Shown here: positions 38,301-50,300 of the stretch, one piece after another
Numbering within the stretch: position 1 is the first letter of the stretch
Layout of the letters: each line of letters opens with the position of its first letter
The notes under the pieces: generated by a model
Told to the model about the DNA's origin: nothing
Database searches by the model: none
Seen by the model: the letters and a program-made list of their open reading frames with translations, nothing else
Translations under genes and position numbers: made by a program
Origin: Cladopsammia gracilis
Lineage: Eukaryota > Cnidaria > Anthozoa > Scleractinia > Dendrophylliidae
Assembly: GCA_022457155.1 (NCBI GenBank)
Contig: JAJGOT010000473.1
Location: 186,001 to 250,000, forward strand
DNA: 64,000 nucleotides
Direction of reading: 5' to 3'

Positions 38301-41300
38301 TATACTGACCCCCAGTAGTGTTAAACATCAAATTTCTCCTTGTAATATCAATGCTTAATCTGTATCAGAGGTTAGGAGAATTAAGGATATGATCACCTAA
38401 GATGAATTCTCTTGATATTTTGTCAACTTCTCCCCACTAATACGTTGGTAAATGTATGGTGGCAAGAAAGGAGAATTTGCATACTGTTAATGGAGATTAA
38501 AGGGTTAAGGAAGTTCAACTATAATTGTAGTATTCTGTACCTTGATAAGAAAAATCAATGGCCTGTTCCATTGCTACGTTATTGCAACTTTGTTCATTGA
38601 GTGAATTAATCCTTTAAACATACTGATTGAACATCCTCTAAAGTACGTTTCCTCATATGGCATGAAATGAGCTGCTATCCACTGATTCGTTTCCACATCA
38701 TAGCACTCCACCATTTGAGACTTGTGTTGGTCAACACTTTCACTTCCAGTTCCACCAAACACAAAGATGTGATCACGCAATAGAACTGCACTTGCATGGA
38801 ACCTCGGAACATGCATAGATGCAATAGAATGCCACTCATTGAAAGTAATGTCATAAACCTCGCATCTTATACTGGCATGCCTGGAAAATGCATCAACTGT
38901 TCCACCAAATACATAGATCTTCTTTCTCAGGGTCACACCACAGGCACACCCACGCTTTTCACTCATGGAAGCCAGTTTTGTCCATGCATTTAACTTGGGG
39001 TCATACCGCTCAAGGCAAGATAGGAAATCATCATCGCCAAGTCCACCAATGGAATATAAATAGTGTGCATCGCTTAAAAGACAAACTGAGGAGCGTCGAC
39101 TGCTTAGTGGGGCAACCAAAGTCCAAGAATTTGTTGCAGGATCATACTTCTGCACAGTGTCACAGCGTCGTCGACCCTGTTCAGCAGTGAACTCGATACC
39201 ACCCGCAATGTACAGAACCCCCTGTAAGGTGGCTGCCCCCAGTAGTTTGACTTTCTTGGCCAGCGATGCTACGTAGCCCCAAGTGTTGGTGCGTGGATCA
39301 TATCGTTCTACACTACAATGAAAGGAATCTTCTCCTTTGCCACCAATGGCATAAAAAAAACCTTGACAGGCTGTAAATCCATGTCTGCACCGTCTGGAAA
39401 GCATGGGCGCTAATTGGTACCAGGTTTTGTCTGTTGGTACATAACAGAGGGTCATATTGCGAACTAGTCCATCGGGGGACAAGCCTCCACATGTGATAAT
39501 AGCATCTTCATGAGTTTGCAGACATGTTCTGGGCCTCTGTAGTTGGACTTCTTGCCCTGAAAACAAGGCACGCCATTGCAATTCATCCATCAGTATTTGC
39601 CTGCATTCTGCATTTTTTTGTACCAGCTCATGATTCATGAGCTTCGTGTATAAATAGTGCTGGGAAATGGTGCTCAGTCGAACGTGATGAAACAACTCGG
39701 TGAAATATCGCTCCCGACCGTGCTGATTTTCTCCAATCCACTCTAAAATAACTTCAACGATTTCTTCTTCCGCAGTGATGACTATGTCATCTCTTGAAAT
39801 TAAATCCTTGACATGATCGACTCCAAGCATCAAGAATTCCTTCGATCTTCCCACTGTCCCAAAGTTTTGTTTGATTAGTTCGCGAGCGTAACTTTGCAGA
39901 TCTTTGCATTCGTACTTCTCAGCGAACAGATAGTCAAAAATGCAGTTTGAGGGCGTCATGTGATGTTCAATAACCTTGCAAGCGATGGTTTTTAACCGAG
40001 GAAGAAGCAAATAATCCGCTGACGCGATAAGATCTTCGGCGTTCGCTTCGCTTACTTGAATCTCACCCGTATAGAGATAACTTAAAAGAAGATCCATGAC
40101 TGACGCTGGTATTCCTTCAAGCTTCACGACTGGCGTCGATTTCTCTCTCATGTCGTTTGTGAACAGACCGTTGAAAAACTCACTGCTTGCTGCCAAAATA
40201 CATCGATGAGCCGCGAACGTTTGCCCTTCCACGTCGAGTGTAACGTCAGACAATAAGTTTTCTCTTCGAGATTTTTCAAGTTTCTGCATCATTTCCCAAC
40301 AGTAGGGACTTTTAGATGGATAACATGGATAACTTTCCGCCATCTTGATGTTGTTTCAAAAGACATCTGTCGTGTAAGAAACTATATTTGGTGTTAGAAG
40401 CACCGGATTGGACAGAAATTATTTTGTTTTGATTGTGCAATATATAAACATAGACTGTTAGACGTGAAGTGTAGTCTACAACAATATCCAGGTTTTGTAT
40501 TGTCAGCACTGTGACGTGTCGGGGGGACTTCCATATAAATGCCGGGAGTGGGGCTCGTCGGAAACTTTCGAATTCTTATCAGAATTTTGTTTGATGAGCG
40601 TGGCTCGAGTAAGACTGTTCACAGTCCCCTATTTTTCTGTGTGATCAGTCAAGATTGATCGCAAGTTCGAGTCAGTCGCCATTTTTGTTTTTCGTGGCGA
40701 GTGAAAGCTGGAGAAAGTGCAAAAATCCCACGGGGATGGGCGTTGGTGGTTACAGCTTGTGTGGTGGGGGAGCGGAAAAATAGGGAGACTGTAACAACTC
40801 TGACACGGCGTCAGTTGCGTGTACCAGCAACGGCAGCACCCGATTGGCCAAATAGACAATTGGATCATTCAATAGAGCGTAGCAGAGTGTTGACAACTAA
40901 AATGTCAGGAAGTGTCGTTATATCACTTCACGGACAGGTTCAAAAATAGAAATGGCACGTGAGAGATGTTTTGATTCGGATCGTTTACAACGAACGGCGT
41001 CTGGGAGGATTAGTTTTAAAACACGAACAGGAAGAAGAAGATTTTCCATTTTGTGGATTGACTTCAATGTCAAAATGCACTTTTAAAAGATCGGCAAAAG
41101 GAATGCTGGGAACTCCGGCACTCTGTGGAATCTTGAATAAATTTTCGGTGTAGGCGTACTTGTTTTGCCTGCCGAAATCACCGACTGAAATTTTAAAATT
41201 AATGTCGCAAATACGACAGGCGGTTTCTCACGGCTTCGCCGCTCGAAACTCGAAACTCGCGAATTATCGCGCGCGCCAACAAAAAAAAAAACGCCAGCTA

Positions 41301-44300
41301 CGCAGGCTAAGTTCTCGTCGGTGCTGTAATTCTGTTATATTTACTGCATTCTTGCAGGAACTCTAAGAAATCGCAATCCTCAATGCAAGATGACGAACGG
41401 AATTTTATTGCGTCTCTCCTCTTCGGTCGCTCATGAGTTTCCACGGATTGGTTAATTCTGTGTGGTTGGTTGGTTGGTTGGTTGGCAGTTACCTTGGTAA
41501 TGGTAACCAAATACCAATGGTACCCAAATAATAAGGTTACCAATGGTAACCAAACCAATGGTAACCAAATAATAAGGGATCTGACAAGACCGACTTGGAC
41601 CCTTAACCTCATTTTATATGATGCACAATGATTGACACCAGTCAATCATTGTGCACCACAAAGGTGTTGGGTTCCGTAATTTTGCGAGGACGACGTCTCT
41701 GTGTACCAGAAAATAAGAGAAGGTCTTTTTACGATAGGGTTGAGAAGGGTGCTAGCGCGCGTAAGTTGGTTTTTCGTCTTGGCAGTCTTCGGTCGAGATT
41801 TCGCAAAATCATTGGAAAAAAAAACAGGAGACGCTTGAAGAAATATTTCCAAGGTTGTACGGTGTGCTTTGTGTACTTGGGAGTTTTCATGCTATCGCAA
41901 ATGTTTCCCTCATGCTCAGACGAATTTTGGAGGAGTTTATCATTTCTTCTCATTGGGGTGATAATCGTCCTGCTGAGTTTAAAGTTGCTTGAGGTTGAAC
42001 CAAGAGAGAAGCGCAGACGGCCCCGTCCCCAAGAACACGACGAAAGGTCCGGTTAAAAAGGTAAGGTTATTTTACTAATCAAGGTCTTAGACCCAGAGGT
42101 AAAACATTTTTAAAAGAGACATTTTTTTGTCGCAAGGTAACCAAATGAATTTGTGTTCGTCCCTTCTGTGGATCTGAAAATAAGTAAGGCGCTGGTGCAA
42201 GTGCTGGAACCGACCACAGTGTAAATTATTCATAATCACCCTTGATGTTCTTTGGTCTACTTTTTTTTTCTAGTTTTCATTTAGGACATATAGAGGACTA
42301 CATAGAGCACTCTAAGAGGCTATAAACTAACAGTTGATTATTTTATAGGCGAATCTTTGTTTTTAATTTTTAGTCAGTAAACGTTTTTGCTAGGGAGAGA
42401 TTTTAACATTGAACAGTAAAACTACGACTACAAACCAGTAAAAAAAAGGGGGGGAGGGGTGGGAGGAGGGGTGGGGTGGTTTTGGGTGATTTTAAAAAAA
42501 ATTTACTGCAAGCCAAGAAAGAAAGAACAAAATATGATGAAGAAAATTTGTTAGAAAGAAAATATCCTGCGACTTCGAAAACCCGACTTAAAGCTTTGTT
42601 TTTTTTTAGCAAAAACAATTCCTGCAGCGACACAGCTAAAGGAAAAAATATCGAGTACAGACCCCCGCCAACCACCCCCACCCCCCACAGCCCCACCCCT
42701 CACCCCGAAAAAATGTAATGACAGTTGCTACGGCTAAAATACAATTTTGAATTCCGAAAATTAGTAACGGATTATTTTTTTGTGATAAGAGACCAAAATG
42801 AAACACTTTAATTTATTCATTTTTTGCTCGATAAAAGCTGTACGTATTTTACATCATACATTAACATTTATATGAAGCGTCACAGATTTCTTCGAATAAT
42901 TTTCAATATACTGTACTCCAATGATTACTAGCGATATAATTTGCGTTATAAAGCAAAACAAACATTAATGCTATAATAACTAAAAGACGAGTTTGGGCCA
43001 TTACAATGTCGCCATATCCATGAACTCTATAATACGGATACCTCTCTAATACGGACACTCTCTTTAGTGTCCGTATTAGGTTCGACTGTATTACGAAATA
43101 TTTTGACCTTTTTCTCCTTCATCCCGCCATGTTGAGACTTTCATCTTCCCTAACTCCAACAATTCTGGGTCTCTCATCATATGGGGATAGCAAACTCACC
43201 TCTTAACAAAAATCTGTATTTTGCAGCAGTAATAACACAATAACGTAAAGTGATTCAAACTAACCAAAATAATGAAATTGTCAGCTGGCCAATACTCGAT
43301 TTTAAAGATCGAAAGAATCTGATAGAATGAAAACCTTTCAAGATATAAAAAGAAAGGAATGCTAAAAATCTAACAGGAAGTTTTGATCTAAATATAGACA
43401 CAAACAGGCGAATCTTTGTTTTTAATTTTTGCTTCATTAGTATGTTAGTATGCGTTCAAGTTTAACGAGTTCTTTTAACTTTTGAAGTCAATTCGTATTT
43501 AGCACGGTGCCTTCGCGATCTCTACGTGAATCGGTATGCTACATGTAATGAATAACATCTACACTTACATCCTGATTCGAATCTATTTATAGACATGCAA
43601 ATGAATAATACGCGCGTGACAATTGACCAAAAATTTTGCAGTTTTTGATGGCTGATGTTTCCTTAAACATTTCCTGAAAAGAGCTAAAAATGACAAAGAT
43701 AACTAAGTTTAACAAGCTCTTTCAGCTTTGTAAAGTGAATTCGTATTTAGCACGTGTCTTCTCGAGGTTAATTACACACTGTCAGAGACACGCCAGTGAA
43801 TTACAAATGTGACCTTACATACACGACGGTGATCGTATTTCCACTTTCTTTTTTTCTGCAGCAGAATGGATGACTTCTTGACCTGAAGTTTGGAGCTACA
43901 ACCGTTTGTAATTGTTCTTGTAGAAATCGCACTTTTCGTGTAATCAAGTTTATTCTGACGGATGCCAGTAGTTTATTGCGGACAGTTGCTTGGAAAATGG
44001 CATTACGTCAAGCAATTTTAGATCGTTTGTGTCACAATGTTAGAGCTAAACAAAAATTGCCAAATGTAACGCAAGCTGGCTTTTGTGTTGAACAATGTAG
44101 AGACGGAACGCTGCCACTGTGATTGTAAAAATACTTTTATTCAGTGTTTTGAATGGAAAGCTGACATTCGTCATTGTAATAAAATTGAAAATAAAAGACT
44201 TTTTTAACTTGTTCTTCTTTGACTTGTGACTTAAAGGAGGTATTAGAAGTACAAAAATATGTACAATGCTTAGTAAGCATTCTACTAAATTGCTAATCCT

Positions 44301-47300
44301 CCCAAGAATTAAATTAAACATAGGCCTTTTAATTAGAGGCTTGGAATTTCTACTGCACTCATACTTTTATCATTGGTTCTCTAAGGGAAAAATGCAATGT
44401 ACGCGTAGGAAAACTTCCCAAGTGGCTTTGAAATTTGAATTCCCCCTCCTGGGTTTCATGAAAACAAGACTTGAAACTTCTATGTTGTGTCCTTTTATAA
44501 TTATTATTACCATTATTGAATCAGTGAGTCCTGTGCCTCACCCACATTATACTTGTAATACAAATTATGAGCCAGAGCTCTTTGAAAATAAGTTTAAAGT
44601 TATGAAATGAGACCTTGGGAGGTAAAGCAGTGTCAAAACAGTTAAAACACTATTTGACAAGAACATGATTAACATGTGAAAGTTTGTATAGACCTTTTCT
44701 TATGCTGTTGACAGTTTGGTCTGTCCATTCCGCGGGCATTTCTTTAAATTATTAACCCTTTAAGCCCCAATAGTGTTCAACATCAAATTTCTCCTTGAAT
44801 TATCAATGCTTAATCAACAGAGGTCACAGGAATTAAGGATATGATCACCGAAGATGAATTCTATTCTCCCCACCAATACTTTGGTAAATATGTGGTGACA
44901 AGAGAGGGGAATTGGAGATTAAAGGGTTAAGGAAGTTCAACTAATAATTATAATAATAATTATAATTATATTCTGTATATCGATGAGAAAAATCAACGGC
45001 CTGTTCCATTGCTATGTTATTGCAACTTTGTTCATTGAGTGAATTAATCCTTTAAACATACTGATTGGACATCCTCTAAAGTAAGTCTCCTCATATGGCA
45101 TGAAATGAGCTGCTATCCACTGATTTGTTTGCACATCATAACACTCCACCATTCGAGACTTGTGTTGGTCAACACTTTCACTTCCAATTCCACCAAACAC
45201 AAAAATTTGATCACGCAATAGAACTGCACTTGCATGGAACCTCGGAACATGCATAGATGCAATAGAATGCCACTCATTGAAAGTAATGTCATAAACCTCG
45301 CAGCTTATACTGGCATGCCTGGAAAATGCATCAACTGTTCCACCAAATACATAGATCTTCTTTCTCAGGGTCAAACCACAGGCACACCCACGCTTTTCAC
45401 TCATGGAAGCCAGTTTTGTCCATGCATTTAACTTGGGGTCATACCGCTCAAGGCAAGATAGGAAATCATCATCACCAAGTCCACCAATGGAATATAAATA
45501 GTGTGCATCGCTTACAAGACAAACTGAGGAGCGTCGACTGCTTAGTGGGGCAGCCAAAGTCCAAGAATTTGTTGCAGGATCATACTTCTGCACAGTGTCA
45601 CAGCGTCGTCGACCCTGTTCAGCAGTGAACTCGATACCACCCACAATGTACAGAACCCCCTGTAAGGTGGCTGCCCCCACCAATTTGACTTTCTTGGCCA
45701 GCGATGCTACGTAGCCCCAAGTGTTGGTGCGTGGATCATATCGTTCTACACTACAATGAAAGGAATCTTCTCCTTTGCCACCAATGGCATAAAAAAACCC
45801 TTGACAGGCTGTAAATCCATGTCTGCACCGTCTGGAAAGCATGGGCGCTAATTGGTACCAGGTTTTGTCTGTTGGTACATAACAGAGGGTCATATTGCGA
45901 ACTAGTCCATCGGGGGACAAGCCTCCACATGTGATAATAGCATCTTCATGAGTTTGCAGACATGTTCTGGGCCTCTGTAGTTGGACTTCTTGCCCTGAAA
46001 ACAAGGCACGCCATTGCAATTATCCATCAGTATTTGCCTGCATTCTGCATTTCTTTGTACCAGCTCATGATTCATGAGCTTCGTGTATAAATAGTGCTGG
46101 GAAATGGTGCTCAGTCGAACGTGATGAAACAACTCGGTGAAATATCGCTCCCGACCGTGCTGATTTTCTCCAATCCACTCTAAAATAACTTCAACGATTT
46201 CTTCTTCCGCAGTGATGACTATGTCATCGCTTGAAATTAAATCCTTGACATGATCGACTCCAAGCATCAAGAATTCCTTCGATCTTCCCACTGTCCCAAA
46301 GTTTTGTTTGATTAGTTCGCGAGCGTAACTTTGCAGATCTTTGCATTCGTACTTCTCGGCGAACAGATAGTCAAAAATGCAGTTTGAGGGCGTCATGTGA
46401 CGTTCAATAAACTTGCAAGCGATGGTTTTTAGCCGAGGAAGAAGCAAATAATCCGCTGACGCGATAAGATCTTCGGCGTTCGCTTCGCTTACTTGAATTT
46501 CACCCGTATAGAGATAACTTAAAAGAAGATCCATGACTGACGCTGGTATTCCTTCAAGCTTCACGACTGGCGTCGATTTCTCTCTCATGTCGTTTGTGAA
46601 CAGACCGTTGAAAAACTCACTGCTTGCTGCCAAAATACATCGATGAGCGGCGAACGTTTGCCCTTCCACGTCGAGTATAACGTCAGACAATAAGTTTTCT
46701 CTTCGAGATTTTTCAAGTTTCTGCATCATTTCCCAACAGTAGGGACTTTTAGATGGATAACATGGATAACTTTCCGCCATCTTGATGTTGTTTCAAAAGA
46801 TATCTGTCGTGTAAGAAATTACATTTGGTGTTAGAAGCACCGGATTGGACGGAAATTATTTTGTTTTGATTGTGCAATATATAAACATAGACTGTTAGAC
46901 GTGAAGTGTAGTCCACAACAATATCCAGGTTTTGTGTTGTCTGAACTGTGACGTGTCGGGGGGAAATTCCATATAAATGCTGGGAGTGGGGCTCGTCGGC
47001 AACTTTCGAATTCTTATCAGAATATTGTTTGATGAGCGTGGCTCAAATAAGACTGTTCACAGTCCCCTATTTTTCCGTGTGATCAGTCGAGATTGATCGC
47101 AAGTTCGAGGCAGCCGCCATTTTTGTTTTTCATGGCGAGTGAAAGCTGGAGAAAGTGCAAAAATCCCGCAGGGATGGGCGTTGGGGGTTACAGCGTGTGT
47201 GGTGGGGGAGCGGAAAAAGATAGGGAGACTGTAACAACTCTGACTCCGTCTTGTGTTCACGGCGTCAGTTGCATGTACCAGCAACGGCAGCACCCGATTG

Positions 47301-50300
47301 GCCAAAGAGACAATTGGATCATTTAATAGAGCGTAGCAGAGTGTTGACAACTAAAATGTCAGGAAGTGTCGTTATATCACTTCATGGACAGGTTCAAAAA
47401 TAGAAATGGCACGTGAGAGATGTTTTGATTCGGATCGTTTACAACGAACGGCGTCTGGGAGGATTAGTTTTAAAACACGAACAGGAAGAAGATTTTCCAT
47501 TTTGTGGATTGACTTCAATGTCAAGATGCACTTTTAAAAGATCGGCAAAAGGAATGCTGGCAACTCCGGCACTCTGTGGAATCTTGAATAAAATTTCGGT
47601 GTAGGCGTACTTGTTTTTCCTGCCGAAATCACCGACTGAAATTTTAAAATTAATGTTGCAAATACGACATGTATCTGAAATGTCGGGTTTCACAGGGAGC
47701 TTCTCCACTTTTTTTGGAGTCAGAAAAGCGGCATTCTTGTGTTCCGCATCGGCTTTGCAAATATACCGTTCACGTTTCATCGCTTTAAAAACTTTCGCAA
47801 TTCATATTGGATGCGATCGATATCGTAATCTCCCGATTTGACAGGGGAAATTTTAATTTAAAAACTTCACTAAATCTTCAATATTTCTTATTTCTCTTAA
47901 TTTTACAAATCCTTTGAGAAAAACTATTTCTTCTCAAACATACCCCAAAATCCCCCAGAAATTTACAAAACACGCCATAACATAGATTAATGAGACGAGC
48001 ATAGAGTTTTTGGATTGCTTGAAACGTGAACGAGACATTTCCATTAAAGCCATATCAAGTGACGGAAACATGGCGTTCATGTGCACCCCCACCCTAACGA
48101 AAACAGCATATCGGATCTGTAAAGACCTACAGTCCCAAAAAATATATAGAAATAATATTAAAATCTGCAAAGGACCGCGAACAACAATGATGCTAACGGT
48201 ATACGTAGGATCTACGAGAGACCGAAGACCTAACCAGCCAAAAAATGATTGAACAAACATACAATAAACTGCAGGGGTTATCTGACTACGTAAAAAGTAG
48301 ACTTTGCAAGACACCATCACGACAGAAACCGATAAAGCAGGATCGCAACCGTGGACAGCTGTTTCGTTGTTATTGCAACTCTTCTGCACGGTATAGCGAA
48401 TTAAATAACGCCAGTAAGAATGCCAGCGCAAGTAGATTACACAATGACCCGTTCACCATATCAGGTTCCGTACTATGTACACACTTGTCACCCGAATCGC
48501 GCGTTGCCACATCACGTGTTCTGGGCAACAAGGACCCATAGTGTCGCAAAGATGTCTCGAAAAGAAAAATGTTGATGGACAAAGCCAATCTGAACGCTTA
48601 AAAACGCATGGACAAAACCGTGCTTAAAGAAAACACAGCATATCGGATCTGTAAAGACCTACGGTCCCAAAAAAATATATAGAAATAAAAGTAAAATCTA
48701 CAAAGGACCGCGAACGATAATGCTGCCGTGACGGAATACGTAGGATCTGCGAGAGACCTCACCAGCCAAAAAATGGATGAACAAACATACAATAAACTGC
48801 AGGGCTGATCTGACTACGTAAAAAAAATAGATTTTGCGAGACACCATCACGACAGAAACCGACTTGCTGAACTCTTCACCGTGTAGAAGAGTTGCAATAA
48901 CAACGCTGTCTACAGATGCGATCCTGCTTTATCGGTTTCTGTCGTGGTGTCTCGCAAAGTCTACATTTTTACGTAGTCAAATCAGGCTGGTTAGGTCTCT
49001 CGCAGATCCTACGTATTCCGTTAGCAGCATTATCGTTCGCGGTCCTTTGCAGATTTTACTTTTATTTAGGTAAGCTAACTCTAACCCAAACACAAAACTA
49101 ACGGTCACCCCAATGGCTACATGTTAGTTACATTCCGGCGTATCACATCGAACGAAATCGAACAAACTTTCCATCGAACTCAATCGAACTCAATCGAACT
49201 CAATCGAACGAAAGAGTTCGATGTAGTTCGGCCATCGAACGAAATCGAACACAAAATGTTTTTGTGAGTTCGATGCCCGAACCAAATCGAATTCAATCGA
49301 ACGAAATCGAACGGTCATGATTCCATTTAGTTCGATTGAGTTCGGAAATCGAACTTTGAGCTAAAATACAAAATAAAGAGTTTGATGTCGATCCTGTGAA
49401 CGCGTAAAACTTTAATCTATTTTCGCAGAAAAGACATATTATTACGATGTATTATTGCATATGACAGAGAAGATGCCCGCCTTGACTTCTTTTAAACGTA
49501 ACGTTTCGGTTACTTGTACGGTGTTCTTCTCAGAGTTGCGCAGCAACATCTTTCGAACCAGAAGCAAATGTCGACTGCACCAGGGCTGGAATCAAATTTC
49601 GCACTGCGACACAAGCAGTGGCGTATAAAATTTCGATGATTAGGCGGAAAAGTAGAACTATAATACAATCATTACAATTTTTTCGTATTCCTCGAGAGCA
49701 CTTAGCAGCGATGCGGAGAGCAAAATCTGGATAACGTGTCATGAATATTCAGAACTCCATCGAACTCAATCGAACGAATGAGTTCGATTGAGTTTGAAAA
49801 CCGAACGTTCGATGTGATACGCCGGGCTACATGCGTGTGTTAGGGTTAGGGTTAGTTCACCTAGATTGAATACTGGGTACACATTGAACCTAGATTGAAT
49901 ACTGATTTAACCTGAGACCAGATTCTACCTGTAACATAAAAACAAAAATGCATATAGCTTTTATTGAGCGAAAAAAGTGACAATTGACAATCCCCTCCCC
50001 CCAAGTTAAATGTTTTCTTATGTGGCCATTTGAAATCTGACTCTTTAGACATAATTAGCTGCAAGGTTAGCAAATATCCTTTGAATCAGGTCGCCAGTGC
50101 GAAACGTTTATATATAGTCACCATGGCTACCTAAAATGGTCACAACTTGGACGGTCGATTGATTAGTTTGGCTCTCTTATCACAAAAACCCTAGACAATT
50201 GGATGAAACAGTTAAGTAATTTTGAAAATTGGAAACTGTATTTTATTTATATCCCCACTTAGAAGCCTGTTCAAGGGCTACTGCTGAATGAAATCATAAT

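Larger units (their letters stand above)
21643..39751 (-). repeat. Right arm of the inverted duplication, interrupted by the CACTA element
   Basis: The segments 21643-23251 and 34682-39751 together are the reverse complement of 9053-15739. The intact Kelch copy B spans its outer end, whereas the left arm stops inside the gene. Confidence 0.9.

Noticed and set aside
9053..39751. Inverted duplication as a pure fold-back assembly artefact
   Set aside because: The arms differ by small indels, by an 11.4-kb insertion with a target duplication and by different outer ends. Read support was not available, so some doubt stays.
7497..49918. The 42-kb block as a Maverick/Polinton or other giant element
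   Set aside because: No DNA polymerase B, integrase, ATPase or capsid-like frames were found. The content is explained by nested smaller elements and Kelch duplications.
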